The notes beneath the pieces are model-generated. The model searched no databases. It was not told the origin of the DNA and saw only the letters and a program-made list of their open reading frames with translations. Positions 1 to 11,749 of a stretch of DNA of 64,000 nucleotides are shown here, one piece after another. A program made the position numbers and the translations under genes. This stretch comes from Hemicordylus capensis (lineage: Eukaryota > Chordata > Lepidosauria > Squamata > Cordylidae). The stretch is taken from contig NC_069657.1 of assembly GCF_027244095.1 (NCBI RefSeq), forward strand, positions 244,940,674 to 245,004,673, written 5' to 3'. Every line of letters begins with the position of its first letter. Positions within the stretch are counted from its first letter, which is position 1.

Positions 1-640
1 GTGTTTAGGCTCTTTGGTATCTAATAACCTTTCTTCACAATGAATTCCTATGAGGATTCATTACACACCAAAGAGTCTAAATGCCACATAAATTCCTAAA
101 ATATAAACTGAGTACCCAATGGCTTGTGGGTTGCGGGGTAGTGGAACATGGAATGCCACTAATTCCCCACCCCCGCCTGCAAAACAATGGATTCAAAATG
201 AACAGAAGAAATGAAGGTGTGTAATAAAGACACCAGAAAATCTAAACACTTCAAAAATATCTTAAAAATAAACTGAGTACACCAGTGTGTGTGTGGTGGT
301 GTAGTTGACACATGGCAATTGACAGTTGGCACTGTCTAATGATAGTCAAAATGAACAGAAGACACAAAGGTGCATAATGAATCCTCATAGGGATTCGTTA
401 TGAGGAAAAGTTATTAGACACCAATGAATCTAAACATTTCAATATTCCTAAAAATTAAAATGTGTACCCCACTGCCTTGCAGGTGGGGGTGGGGTGTAGT
501 TGGCACATAGCAGTTGACAGTTGGCGCCGTCCAATAACAGTCGAAATGAACAAATTGGGGGTGATTTGTTTTGGGCCCAAATCGAATCAAAAAATCAATT
601 TGTGCACATCCCTAGAAGGCAAACATTCTTCGGGATGTGC
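1..640. repeat. Tandem repeat block ending in hAT-like terminus
   Basis: Three diverged copies of a 165-190 base unit. Each has TCTAAA, then CCTAAAA-type and TGAGTACC-type blocks, then TTGACAGTTGGC (near 78, 240 and 428). Inverted GAATCC/GGATTC segments occur at 41-65 and 378-400. The block ends at TGTGCACATCCCTAG, the terminus shared with several hAT-like foldbacks in this window. Confidence 0.6.
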
Positions 641-1115
641 CAAGCCCTTGCGTGCGCCTAAGCAGTTATTTGGATCCAAATCCCTGTGCTAATAATTTGA
701 ATGAAACGAAATTATTCTGATATAGTGGCTATTGTTTAAAGTCTGTGCTATACAAATATTTCTCAAAGACAGTTTGATATCTCTCATGAATGCAACTGTT
801 GGTGCTGCTTTTTGATAATTAAGAAATTAATTTCAGGGTTAAAATGCACAGTCAGGTTTAAAATAAGATATCTCGATCAGGTTCAAGACTTACCTTATGA
901 GTCCATCATCATCACTTTCACTCAGGTTTCACCATGCGCTCCCGCTTTAATTGTTTGTATATCCTATGCACACTTAAAAGGAGTATGTTTATTTAAACAC
1001 AATTTAACGTACTTCGAGCAGGAGTGGCCAGTGAGGGCAGTGCCGGGTCAGCAGCAGTGAGAGGCACCTTTAAGAAGGTAATAAGCAGGGGCTTGCCATT
1101 GTATAAGCAGCACCT
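640..1115. other. Non-coding, nothing recognised
   Basis: AT-rich sequence between a tandem array and a CR1. Short open frames here show no family resemblance. Confidence 0.5.
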
Positions 1116-2275
1116 CCTAAGAACATAAGGACAGCCCTGCTGGATCAGGCCCAAGAAGGCCCATCTAGTCCAGCATCCTGTTTCGCAGTGGCCCACCAGA
1201 TGCCGCTGGAAGCCACACGCAGGAGCTGAGGGCATGCCCCCTCTCCTGCTGTTACTGCCCTGCAACTGGTACTCAGAGGCATCCTGCCTTTGAGGCTGGA
1301 GGTGGCCTGTAGTCCTCAGACTAGTTGCCATTGATAGACCTCTCCTCCATCAAGTTATCCAAACTCCTCTTAAAACCATTCAAACTCGTAGGAAACACCA
1401 CATCTTGTGGCAGAGAATTCCACAAGTTGATTATACATTGTGTGAAAAAGTACTTCCGTTTGTTGGACCTATATTTCTTGGCAATCAATTTCATGGGGTG
1501 ACCCCTAGTTCTAGTGTTATGTGTGTGAGAGAGAAATCTCTCTATCCATTTTTTCTATACCATGCATGATTTTATAGACCTCTATCATGTCTCCCCACAG
1601 TCGTCTTCTTTCTAAACTAAAAAGCCCCAGGTGTTGCAGTCTTGCCTCATAAGGAAGGTGCTCTAGGCCCCTGATCATCTTGGTTACCCTCTTCTGCACC
1701 TTTTCCAGTTCTGCAATGTCCTTTTTTAGATGTGGTGACTAGAATTGTACGCAGTAATCCAGGTGTGGCCGCACCATCGTTTTGTAGAAGGGCATTATAA
1801 TAGTAGCTGTTTTATTTTCAATCCCCTTCCTAATGATCCCTAGCATGGAATTGGCCTTTTTCACAGGGGCCGCACATTGAGTCGACACTTTCAATGAGCT
1901 GTCCACCACAGCCCCAAGATCCCGCTCTTTGTAAGTCACTGACAGCTCAGATCCCATCAACGTATACTTGAAGTTGGGGGTTTTCGACCCAGTGTGCATC
2001 ACTTTACACTTGCCAATTTTGGACCACATTTGCCACTTTGTCGCCCACTCACCCAGTTTGGAGAGATCCTTTTGGAGCTCATCACAGTCTGTTTTGGATT
2101 TCACTACCCGAAAGAGTTTGGTGTCATCTGCAAATCTGGTCACCTCGCTGCTTACCCCAACTTCTAGATCTTTTATGAATAAATTAAAAAGCACCGGTCC
2201 AAGTACAGATCCCTGGGGGACTCCATTTCTTACTTTCCTCCACTGTGAAAACTCTCCAGACTTTGTCTGGAGCAA
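1116..2275 (-). mobile_element. CR1 LINE, 5'-truncated, 3' half of ORF2
   Basis: On the minus strand, reverse-transcriptase motifs NGVPQGSVLGPVLFNLFI and TRFADDTKLF are followed by SELSVTYKERDLGAVVDSSL and MVRPHLDYCVQF, all typical of CR1. The 3' tail at 1116-1220 is the common reptile CR1 end (CTGGATCAGGCCCAAGAAGG). It is 5'-truncated near 2275 and interrupted by stops in the tail half. Confidence 0.9.
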
Positions 2276-2289
2276 AGTCTCCAGAGACC

Positions 2290-3000
2290 TCTGGAGGTCT
2301 CCAACCTGCTCCTGCTTCTGAGTGAGCTACTTAAGATTGCACTTCATACTGTACTTCATACAGAGCTGGTCCATCCACTAGGTGAACTAGTCAGTAGGCT
2401 AGGCCAGGGTGCCAGGCAGGGAGTGTGTACCAATGGCCTGGGTCATGTGCCACCCGCATGAGCACCCTGTCCCAGTGGGCAGCACATGCACCTCCTGATG
2501 TCTGAGCAACTGGGTGGGCAGCTAAGCAGGCTCTCCCCATCCCTGTAGCCTGCCTGGCCACCCGCTTACTCTGCTTGCTGCCTCTGTCCTCCATCACTCC
2601 TGCCACTGCTGCCTGCTACTGGGCAGCTGGCCTGCTGCAGCGTGTTGTAATCATGTTGCCACAACATGTGGTGACATCATTACAATGTGCCACAGAATGC
2701 CGGCTGCCTAGAAGCAGTTGGCAGAAGGCGGAAGCAGCAGAGTGGTGTGAGGAGCAAGTGGGCAGGCAGGCAGGCAACAGGGATGGGCAGCGCCCACTCA
2801 GTAGCCTGCTTGCTCACTCACTTGGACATCACCAATAGGTTCACAGAGCAGCAAGGACAGCAAGCAGGTGGGCAAGAGGGCAAAGGAGACTGCCCACGGT
2901 GGGGGGGGGGGAGGTACCAAAGCCAGGCTTCACCTGGGGTACCAGCAATCCTTGGGCCATGTTAACACTGCAAGAGAGTACTTTTTATCCATGATAATTT
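2290..3000. other. GC-rich non-coding stretch
   Basis: CTG/CAG-rich sequence with open frames on both strands but no recognisable protein. It includes a G-run near 2899-2911. It may be an old element. Confidence 0.4.
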
Positions 3001-3059
3001 ACCATGGGTCTTGGTAAAAGCTGGAACAGGCCGGAACAGACTGGAATTACCCCATAAAA

Positions 3060-3510
3060 ATCTTAGTTCAGTTCAAAGTTTATTACGGTCTATGGCCAGC
3101 ACAAGTGGGGGGATACAATAAAAATAAAAATATAAATAACAATTAAAAAGATAACAAGTCAGCAGTCTAACCCACCAACAATATTATAACTAAAAGGCTC
3201 TAGGGCAGCACTAGAATTGTTAATTAAAAACTGACGCAATCTTCGAGCTGCTGCACAGAAGCCCGCCACTTTCCGAGTGATGGCAGGAATACTGTCCTCA
3301 AGGAGGAAAGCCACTTGTTGACTAGGCGAATTTCCTCGGAAACGAGCCAGCAATGGAGATATTAATTCTAGATGTAAGTCCCTATAAAAGGAGCAATGAG
3401 CAAAACATGTTTGATTGATTCAACTTCCCCAGCACCACAAGGGCACAGACACTCCGCATAAGGAGTCCCACTGTAGTGACCTTCAAGAACAGCAGAAGGA
3501 AGACATCTAC
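3060..3510 (-). mobile_element. LINE 3' end, clade not resolved
   Basis: The minus strand reads SGTPYAECLCPCGAGEVES then IKHVLLIAPF, a Cys-rich C-terminal motif (CxCG...H) seen in several LINE clades, followed by an A/T-rich tail to about 3060. A related copy lies at 31360-31900. Confidence 0.55.
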
Positions 3511-3890
3511 CCCTTAAAAATTAAACTGGATTCCAAAAGCAGTGGGATCTGTTGGAGACACTGGAGAACAATATTTTAGCACTTAAATATTGCCAGTACT
3601 TCATGTTTATTATTAACCCCTTCAAGGCCAAATATGGAATGGAACAGCCCAGAACTGCCTGCAACAGCCTGGGCTATTGTACTTGTATTAACCCCTTCAC
3701 TACCAGAACAGTGAAATGGCCTGAAACAGCCTGGAATGGCCCTGTAACTGTCAAACTGGATCCCAAAAACAGTGGATGTGCTGCAGATACGAGAGATTAA
3801 TACTGTAGCACTGAAATATTTTCAGTAATGCACTTTCCTTACTCCTTCACTGCCAAAGTGTACCGCCTAGAGCCTGTGGATGTGGTGGTA

Positions 3891-3921
<31 letters not shown>

Positions 3922-4225
3922 TAACGAACAGAACAGCCTGCAACAGGGTGTAACAGTCCTCTAACTGTCAAACTAGACCCCCAAAACAGTGGGATATGTT
4001 GCAGGCACTGGAGAACAATATTGTAGCACTTAAATATTTCCAATAGTGCACTTTTAGTAACCACTTCACTACCCAAAATGGAACAGAACGGTGGAATGTT
4101 CTGCAACAGCCGAGAATGGCCCCCTAACTGTCAAACTGTATCCCCAAAACAGTGGGATGTGCTGGAGACACTGGAAAACAATATTGCATCACTGAAGTGT
4201 TTCCAGCACATTTCACTGTTTAGTT
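3505..4225 (+). repeat. Satellite-like tandem repeat, about four units
   Basis: Units near 3515, 3742, 3956 and 4121 share ACTGTCAAACTGGATCCC, CAAAACAGTGGGAT, GAGAACAATATTGTAGCAC and CTTCACTACC blocks. Spacing varies between about 165 and 227 bases. An (AAAT)n microsatellite lies at 3891-3922. Confidence 0.65.
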
Positions 4226-4627
4226 TGACAGTTTCTGCAGGGGTATTATGCTTGGCAGACTTAGACAATTTCCTGAAGGTACTCTGCATGTGACAATTTT
4301 CAACAAGTTGTTCTAGTAAGAACTAATTAGCCTACTTTCCTTTCACTGTCTCTACATCTGGACTAAATTTGGTGCAAATCGAGGTCCACAAGTTAGATCT
4401 CCTGCACCTTAAATGTTCATATGTCTGCCATCTTGGACCGGGGTGGATGTCATCATTACAAACTGCACCATTGAGGTGTCCCTGTGTGTCACTCACTACA
4501 GCTGTTCCAAATTTGGTTCAAATCGGTTAGACAGTCCTCAAGTTAGTGCATTTGTGCCTCAAAAGTTTACATGTCTGCAATCTTGGGGTGGGGTGGGTGA
4601 CATAATCACAAACTACACCATTGGGGC

Positions 4628-4817
4628 CAGTGTTCTCTCTAATTTTTTTCATCTATGTGTGGACTGAGTTTTGTTCTGGGCGGAAGTATGAAGGTAGTGT
4701 GTGCACACGTATATTCAGATTGGGACCTTCCTGATTCAGCCTGAGCAGGATCTAAAATTAACTGAGCGGACATTAAAAAATGTGTGAGCGCATGCACACG
4801 CCTTAGAGGAAATACTG
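4628..4817 (-). mobile_element. Non-autonomous hAT MITE (190 bp), perfect 8-bp TSD
   Basis: Terminal inverted repeats begin CAGTGTTCTCTCTAA and end TTAGAGGAAATACTG. It is flanked by a perfect ATTGGGGC duplication (4620-4627 and 4818-4825). A second copy in opposite orientation is at 10765-10952. Confidence 0.88.
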
Positions 4818-4982
4818 ATTGGGGCATCCCTGTGTCCATTCAGCTGTAGCAAATTTGGTTCAAATTGGTTAGACTGTCTACAAGTTAGTGCACTTGCGCC
4901 TCAAAAGTTTACGTGTCCACCATTTTGAATTGGGGTGGATGATGTTATCACAATCTTTGCCGTTGAGGTGTCCCTATATGTC

Positions 4983-5257
4983 TGGTCTTGTGGTAACAAG
5001 CATGACTTGTCCCCTTAGCTAAGCAGGGTCTGCCCTGCTTGCATATGAAAGGGAGACTAGAAGTGTGAGCGCTGTAAGATATTCCCCTCAGGGGATGGAG
5101 CCGCTCTGGGAAGAGCAGAAGGTTCCAAGTTTTCTCCCTGGCTTCTCCAAGATAGCTGAGAGAGATTCCTACCTACAACCTTGGAGAAGTCGCTGCCAGT
5201 CTGTCAAGACAATACTGAGATAGATGGACAAATGTATATGGCAGCTTCCTATGTTCC
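4983..5257 (+). mobile_element. 5S rRNA-derived SINE, copy 1
   Basis: The head matches the 5S rRNA internal promoter region (AGCTAAGCAGGGTCTGCCCT ... GGGAGAC). It is followed by a unique body with CTCAGGGGATGGAGCCGCTC and a tail ending GGCAGCTTCCTATGTTCC. It sits in the 145-150 base tandem array. Confidence 0.85.
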
Positions 5258-5399
5258 ATGTCTCTACAGCCGTAGCAAATTTTATTCAAATCAGTTAAGT
5301 GGTTTACAAGTTAGCTCACTTGCGCCTCAAAAGTTTGATGGAGGTGGGGGGCACACAGACACACACAAAGAATGCCGGGTGATCTCATAAGCCTACTGG

Positions 5400-6180
5400 A
5401 AAATAGGCTAAAAAATACCTTTCCAACATCAGAATGAGTATTGCTTGCTTAACGGATGCTCCAACTATCCATATGTTCTGGTACTAGTAAACCACTGTCT
5501 CTATTTTTTACTTTGGGGGATGACTTATTATTAATATTTTGTTATCAGAAGTTGCTAGAGTGTCAATCTTCAAGATTTAGTTTTCTCTGTTCCCTGGGGT
5601 TTCTAGATGTTAAATCTCCAAAAGGGGGTGAACTTTTTCTGTAGTACATATGCATGTATGCATATGCAGTGCACAGTATTTTGTTTCATACACTGGCAAA
5701 GCTCATTTTGAACTGTTGCAAATACAGTATTTATCCAAATAGAAGATGACTCTGAATTCAAGATACCCCCTTGAAAAACAGATGTTTGTACCTGTATTTA
5801 CCTGAAAAGACAAGGACTCTGAATTTAAGATGACCCTTCCAATTTCCAACATCAAAGAACTTGTGGGGGGGGACCCTAGCCTTAGATTCAGGAAAATACA
5901 GTATATACTCATAATGCAATTCAAATGTTTTCAATTACTGTACGTCTTTAGTCAAAAGAACAAACGCACCTGGATATTAAATCAGGCTAGGAAACATACC
6001 AACACTGTTTACTCTTATTGCAGAGTAAACAAACGCAGCAGGTGAGGTGACGTAGACCTTCAGGTGGAATTGCCCAGGCAGGCAGTGAACTTTGGAACTG
6101 GAATGTTGGAGGCATCAACAGTTGGAGGGTATATGGTTTAGTTATCATGACAAATACAGCAGCAATATCACTACCACCAT
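5400..6180. other. Mostly unclassified non-coding sequence
   Basis: 5696-5900 holds ATACAGTAT... segments with repeated GACTCTGAAT blocks, possibly an old MITE. The rest shows no recognisable feature. Confidence 0.4.
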
Positions 6181-6189
6181 CATCACTAC

Positions 6190-6364
6190 AGGGGCGTAGC
6201 CAGGGGAGAAGTGACCTGTCACCCCTCTCCCCAGTGGCCCTTCAGAGGGAGGGAGATAATGAAGAAAATAGGGAGGGGTGGATCTGGAGTGCGGGCTCTC
6301 TCTAGAGCTTGGGGGTCCAGGTTCTTTGAACCCATTCACTCAATTATAGCTACGCCCCGTTCTG
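6190..6364 (+). mobile_element. hAT-like MITE
   Basis: Inverted ends AGGGGCGTAGC and GCTACGCCCCG, with an ATCACTAC direct repeat at 6182-6189 and 6365-6372, as expected for a hAT 8-bp target duplication. Confidence 0.65.
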
Positions 6365-6447
6365 ATCACTACCACTACCATCACTAACATGACTACTTTT
6401 AAATCTTAGATCTAGGAGTTCTGCAGCACTGCTATTGGCTCTAACAA

Positions 6448-6858
6448 TCTTTGTATATATTTCTCTTAGGCATGCCCGTCACTAATCGCATGTGTGGCAG
6501 CTCTTGCAAGAGTTCGAGTAGCTGCCGGATAGCGATGGGGATGGGTGGGAAGGGAAAAAATGGCGGTGGCTTCCAGCTGGCTGGCCGAGAAATAAAACAT
6601 CGGTGAACTGCTGATGGGCAACGGAAGAGGGCGGCTGGCCAGCTGGGATGAAAGCAGCAGCAGCGGGTGGGCAGGGGAAGTAGTAGCCGGCTGGCCAGAC
6701 AACAGATGGGCAGGGGAAGCACCAGCAGGGAAATGGTGGCGGAGGGAGGCTGGCGGGCGGGCGCTGGGGGGGAGGTGGAAGAAGACGGTGATGGCGGCGG
6801 TGGCTGGGATGGCAGCGGCAAACTAGAGGTGCAGATGCTCTGTGCCTGGTTCAGCTAG
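6448..6858 (+). mobile_element. Non-autonomous Helitron, copy 1
   Basis: Begins A|TC near 6448 and ends CTAG|T at 6858. A hairpin GGTGCAG-ATGCT-CTGTGCC at 6828-6846 lies eight bases before the CTAG, the classic Helitron 3' structure. It shares a 5' end (TTAGGCATGCCCGT...) with the copy at 21572-22369. The interior is GC-rich with no transposase. Confidence 0.75.
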
Positions 6859-6944
6859 TATGATTTTAAATCAGGACTTTAAAGTGTGACTCATCATTCT
6901 CAGAGAACATATTGCAAAATAATCAGAGTTGTTTTAAAGAGCGC

Positions 6945-7350
6945 CTTCTTCTGCATGATCCTCACCGCACATTAAGGTCATCTGAGTAGGTCCTTCTTCA
7001 GTTCGTCTGGTGGCGACTCAGAGGCGAGCTTTCTCTGTAGCTGCTTTTGGGCTGTGGAATGCACTCCTGGCAGAAACCCCCGTAATCTAAATTCATTATT
7101 GGACTTCAGGAGAGCCCTTAAAACCTATCTGTTTGGCCTGGCCTTTCAGAGTTTTTCAACTGTTCTAAATGTTCAGCCTGGTCTTCCAGGGTTTTAAAAC
7201 TGTTCTAAATGTTTTAATTGTTAATTGCTTTTCTGTTGTTTTTATAGTTTTTGACTGTTAATTGATTTTAATTGTTTTTATTTTAACGTAAATCGCCCTG
7301 AGCCATTTTTGGAAGGGCGATATAAAAATCAGATAGATAGATAGATAGAT
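6945..7350 (+). mobile_element. L2-type LINE 3' end with (GATA)n tail
   Basis: Degenerate coding remnant, then the common reptile 3' tail: CCTATCTGTTTGGCCTGGCC, a T-rich region and AATCGCCCTGAGCC ... GGGCGATATAAA, ending in a GATA microsatellite. Confidence 0.65.
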
Positions 7351-7699
7351 GAGGCCCCCCACCGCGCCTCAATTCTCCAACTTCCCTGCGTAGCATCAAA
7401 CCCTCGAAGAATAAGAAGAATGTTCTCCTCTCCCCGCCCCCGGTGTTTCCAGTAGTCCAAGTCTTCATCTCTCTGGGACTTTGCTTTCATGCTGGGCTCT
7501 GCTCGGCCTGTGCCCTTTTTGTCTTTCAAACGCTGCCCACCGCGTGACATCAGGGGACCCAGCCTTGTGACCATTCTTCGGGTCACAGACTTCGAGGTGC
7601 TTCCTTGCAACCTTTTGCAAATCTGTACGTGGGGCAAACCAGCTGGCCTGAGAAAGTGGGAGCAGCCGGCTCACATACACACGGTTTCCCTACCCTTGC

Positions 7700-8160
7700 G
7701 CAGCACTTGGGCGGGAGGAAACCCCCCCCCCTCCCCGCCACCAAGAAGCGGCACGCAGGGCAGGCAGATGTCAGACACAGCCCCGTGAGCTAGGGCGCTC
7801 TCACGTTTTCCACGCTTTCCAGTCAGCCTCCGGGCGAGAGGGCGCAAAGGCCGCCGCAGCTGAAGGGAGGCCGCGTTCAGCCCCTCCCTCCGGTCCCTGC
7901 CTGGAGGAAGCCGCTGCGGCCACCATCACACCGCGGCTCCCTCTGCCCACTCCGCCTGCCTGTACACACCGCCCCGAGGCCCGAAGGAGCCTTCCCGTGC
8001 CCGGAGCTGCTCTCCAGGAAAGCGGGAGTCGCTCCCGGGGCGAAGAGCAGACCAGGTAGGCGCCATGGCGGAGGGAGAGACGGCGCCTCCGTCAGAGGGT
8101 GAGGGGCGGATTTCAAACGGGGACCCTGTTTGTGGAGAGAGACCCACCACTAACCGCGCC
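7700..8160. promoter_or_regulatory. CpG-rich block, likely promoter
   Basis: The only long CpG-dense stretch in the left half, unlike the AT-rich, CpG-poor surroundings. It contains a donor-like CAG|GTAGGC at 8055/8056 and an ATG in good Kozak context at 8065 (GCGCCATGG). That ATG opens MAEGETAPPSE before a second donor-like site at 8098/8099. It could be the untranslated first exon and promoter of PLA2G7, about 12.7 kb upstream of the first recognised exon, or the start of an unrecognised gene. Confidence 0.5.
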
Positions 8161-9105
8161 AGGTCTGGTTTTTCTCCTCTTCTTTGCCTTCAGGGCGAAA
8201 ACTGTCTTCCTTTGTCTGGCGCGGGATTGAAATAGGATTGTATACCGCCTTAGAACATGGCTCTACTCTCCCTGGAGATTCCTCTTTCCTTCCAGTGCCT
8301 AAGCTAGTAGGATTGCCACCTTTTCCCTTTCTAAAGGGGCCTTGGACCCTGAACAGCTCCGTTACAGGCAGAAAGAGGTGTAGCCTCCCACTCAATTTAT
8401 TTCCAGGCTAGACAAATCTGGACCTCGTGGTTTTTGTTTTGTTTTGTTGTACAGCTCTTTAAAAACACAGAGAGCCTGCCAGGAAACTACTGGGTGGCAG
8501 CAGCACTAGGGATGTGGTCCATCTGCTCTTCCCCCTGCAAACTTTTCAGGATTAAAATGTGTAAAGGTTTAAATGTTGCCTTGTGTTAGGAATTTTTTTT
8601 TTTGCTCAGTTTGAGCTAATGTGGTTATTTCCACGTTAGTTTTTTACTGTCATGGGTGTGAAGATGCATTTGGTAAAAGTGTGAAAATGTGAGAAGATGG
8701 TCACATGGACATGTATTTATTTCAGAACCAAAACACGCACAGAGGACTTCTGATTCTACCGAAACAAAGACATGACTGCTTTTTACTGATATGATATATT
8801 GACTTCATTAAAAGTTGTGGGGGGTTTTTTACACACAAAAGGAGCAGGGGGACAAATATTTATATTTACAGGTATCTGTGACAAATACTGAATACATTTG
8901 CACTATTTTATACCAGACAAACCAATCTCTGATCTGTATGTATGTATGATATACTGAGTTATTTGAAAAATAGTGTATCTTCAGTAAATACAAATTAACA
9001 TTTGTATTATTCTCCTCAGCACTCAAATGCTCAAATAGATGCCTCTCGTGTCAAAAAGCCTGCTTCTCGGTGTACATTCACTTCCTTTGTATTAAGAATG
9101 TGCTT
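8160..9105. other. Non-coding, nothing recognised
   Basis: Downstream of the CpG block. No exon-like frame or repeat family was recognised. Confidence 0.4.
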
Positions 9106-9119
9106 GTTATCAAGAGCAG

Positions 9120-9360
9120 TTTGAGTCGGTGTCTACTCCTGGTGACCACAGAGCCATGTGGTTTTCCTTGGTAGAATACAGGAGGGGTTTACCATTGCCT
9201 CCTCCCACACACTGTGAGATAATGCCTTTCAGCACCTTCCTGTATCTCTGCGGCCCGATATAGGTGTTTCCCATAGTCTGGGAAACATACCAGTGAGGAT
9301 TCGAACCAGCAAGCTCTTGCTCACTAGGCCGGTCATTTCCCTGCTGTGCCATTAGGTGGC
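9120..9360 (-). mobile_element. tRNA-derived SINE with Bov-B-like tail, 13-bp TSD
   Basis: On the minus strand a tRNA-like head has an A box (TGGCACAGCAG) and a B box (GGTTCGAATCC). It is followed by TTTCCCAGACTATGGGAAAC and a tail with GAGTAGACACCGACTC, similar to Sauria SINE/Bov-B tails. It is flanked by perfect TTATCAAGAGCAG at 9107-9119 and 9361-9373. Confidence 0.88.
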
Positions 9361-9689
9361 TTATCAAGAGCAGGAAATAGGTTAAATTATTTATATTCCA
9401 CGTTTCCTCTGAGAAAAGACTAACAAGATGAATTACAAATAAAACAATTACATCAAATCACAAAATTTTAACTTGAGTTTAAGTTAAAGGTTTGATGATG
9501 TTAGTACTTCCTTCCAGAACACTCCAGTAAGACACGAACTTTACAGCTAATCTTGCACATATTTAATCAGAAGTAGATCTCACTGGAGTCAAGTACTCAT
9601 AGGATTGCAACCTTTGGGTTTAAGATCAGCATAGTGCATTAGTCTCTAAACTTTTCAATCATCAGACCCACCTTTAATCCCAACCTGCA

Positions 9690-10233
9690 ATACAAAATCA
9701 ATTTTCAATTGTATAAGCATGCATATGTATTCAGTACTTGGTTTGGGCCCCTTTTGCAGCAATTACTGCCTCAATGCGGCGTGGCATGGATGCTATCAGC
9801 CTGTGGCACTGATGAGGTGTTATGGAAGACCAGGATGCTTCATTAGCGGCCTTCAGCTCTTCTGCATTGTTTGGTCTCATGTCTCTCATCCTTCTCTTGG
9901 CAATGCCCCATAGATTCTCTATGGGGTCAGGTCAGGCGAGTTTGCTGGCCAGTCAAGCACAGTACACTGTATACTTTTCAGAGGTCCGATAAGTTCTATT
10001 CTACAATCCTTGTCTTCTTGGTTCCATGTAATATTCTAATTTTCTGGGATTGTGGATTTGGGGTTTTCATGAGCTGTATGCCAGGATCATCACAATTATA
10101 ACAAATTAAGGCTTGACTTATCTCGCTTTGCATGTAATGCGTCTGTCTCATATATCAGTTTCACCTTTTAATTTGCATTACTGAAATTAATGGACTTTTG
10201 CACGATATTCTAATTTTCCCAGTTTCACCTGTA
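9690..10233 (-). mobile_element. Tc1/mariner-type transposon remnant
   Basis: The minus strand at 9960-9720 reads VLDWPANSPDL then IENLWGIAKRRMRDMRPNN and CHRLIASMPRRIEAV, the C-terminal part of a Tc1-like DDE transposase. One base is missing after PDL, which breaks the frame, and there is an Ile-to-Asn-type change. The right part (10010-10233) is non-coding terminal sequence ending CAGTTTCACCTGTA. Most of the transposase is missing. Confidence 0.8.
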
Positions 10234-10764
10234 TGTGTCAATTTCTCCCTGTCATTTTTGCTTTCTTCCTCTTCATAAAAAATAGAAAGTGGCAGTGGTG
10301 CTGCTACGTATACGACCAGTCTTTAGTTGGGAGACAGCTCAATGTTAGTCACAACTCACCAGCTGAAGAACTTTGCATAGGGAGTTAAGTGGTGATGCCT
10401 CATGTCATAGCGGTTTTTTGCTTGCATTATTCCTTTGTCCCAAGGTTCACAATGCATAATTTCTGCATGTACCATATTTGTGAAAATGTAAATATCTTAC
10501 CCTTTTGTTGTAAAATTTGATTTAAATTGTCTGTGTACTGGCTACATCAACAGTGTATTGCATGTTCCCAGATGGTTTATAATCCAAGTAAAATATATTA
10601 TACAAAGGTGAAAGAGGACAATACCAATAAAGAGATACAAGGCTCTTTGGAATAAGGAGTATAGTGACAGAGGATGGAAATCCTAGGCCAGGGCAAAATG
10701 GCCTGTCTGGAATGAAGACAGATCTCTTGAACTGCTTCCAGTTTATCTTCATCACTGTTAGGAG

Positions 10765-10952
10765 CAGTGTTCCCTCTTTAAAATATGTGTGCACACATGC
10801 CTTAATGTCCACTCAGTTAATTGTAGATCATGCTCAAGTTAAATCAGGAAGGCCCCATCCTGAATGCACATGCACACACACTGCCTTGATACTGCTGCCC
10901 AGAACAAAACTTATTCTGCACGCAGATGGGGGGGAAATTAGAGAGAACACTG
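10765..10952 (+). mobile_element. Non-autonomous hAT MITE, second copy (188 bp)
   Basis: Ends CAGTGTTCCCTCTTTAA and TTAGAGAGAACACTG; flanks GTTAGGAG (10757-10764) and GTAAGGAG (10953-10960) differ by one base. Same family as 4628-4817, opposite orientation. Confidence 0.85.
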
Positions 10953-11099
10953 GTAAGGAGTTATACATCTTTCATGGGAATGTGGGCTGCACTAATTTTG
11001 GGGAGAATTTTACTTTCCCAGTAACAAGCATTCTGTGAGTGCTGTGAAGAGGCAGTTTCCAGATATATAAGCCTATGGTTCTTCTTTGCCGCAAGACAT

Positions 11100-11312
11100 C
11101 TGCCAAGTTATGTTGCTGGGGGCTCAAGTTTGAGAAACCCTGGTGTATAGGATTGCAGTTGCCAGTATGCATTCGCATAACCTTTCTGCATCAACTCCCA
11201 TCATCCTTAGAAGAATGGCCAAAGGCCATTGTGGCTAGGAATGATGGGAGTTGCAGTCCAACAACATCAAGGGGTCCAAGTCTGAAAACCTCTGCTATAC
11301 ACTCTTTCTAGG
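11100..11312 (+). mobile_element. Foldback MITE, hAT-like
   Basis: Contains the inverted pair ACTCCCATCATCCTTAG (near 11197) and AGGAATGATGGGAGT (near 11238) around AATGGCCAAAGGCCATT, and ends near CCAAGTCTGAAAACCTCTG. This is a common squamate interspersed repeat; a related one is at 44360-44505. Confidence 0.55.
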
Positions 11313-11749
11313 GAGTAAGCCCTATTGAACTCAGTTGGATTTACTTCTGGGTAATCATACATAGAATCATGCTGCATGTCTACCTCTCTATTAACTTGCA
11401 TTGTTAAATAGTACACTGTATACAATTGTCAAAATCAGGATCTGGGATTAGCTGCCAACAAGCAAATTTACTTTTATTTGCCGCTTTTCAAATTGATGAC
11501 AACTAACAATGACTCTAGGCTCCCAGTGATAACCATTTCATGTTCAGATTGCTTCACTGATCACCTCTCCAAAATTTTAGTATTGAGCTTCTAGAGTCCT
11601 TGTTTATTTGCAAACTAGTGAATGAAAGATCACACAGTGCCAAACCTTACACTACTCACAAATATTAGGTTGCTGTCATTAAGTCATTAAGGCTGCAATC
11701 CTAAACAGATTTATTAGGGAGTATTAAACATAAACTCCTCCTCTATTCT

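Larger units (their letters stand above)
4340..5345 (+). repeat. Tandem array of about 145-150 base monomers, interrupted twice
   Basis: Each monomer contains TTTGGTTCAAATCGGTTAG, a CAAGTTAG block, GCGCCTCAAAAGTTTA and CATCTTGG. AGTTAG occurs at 4391, 4541, 4883 and 5309. After removing the inserted hAT (198 bases with target duplication) and the 5S SINE (about 277), the spacings become 150, 144 and about 149. Confidence 0.8.
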
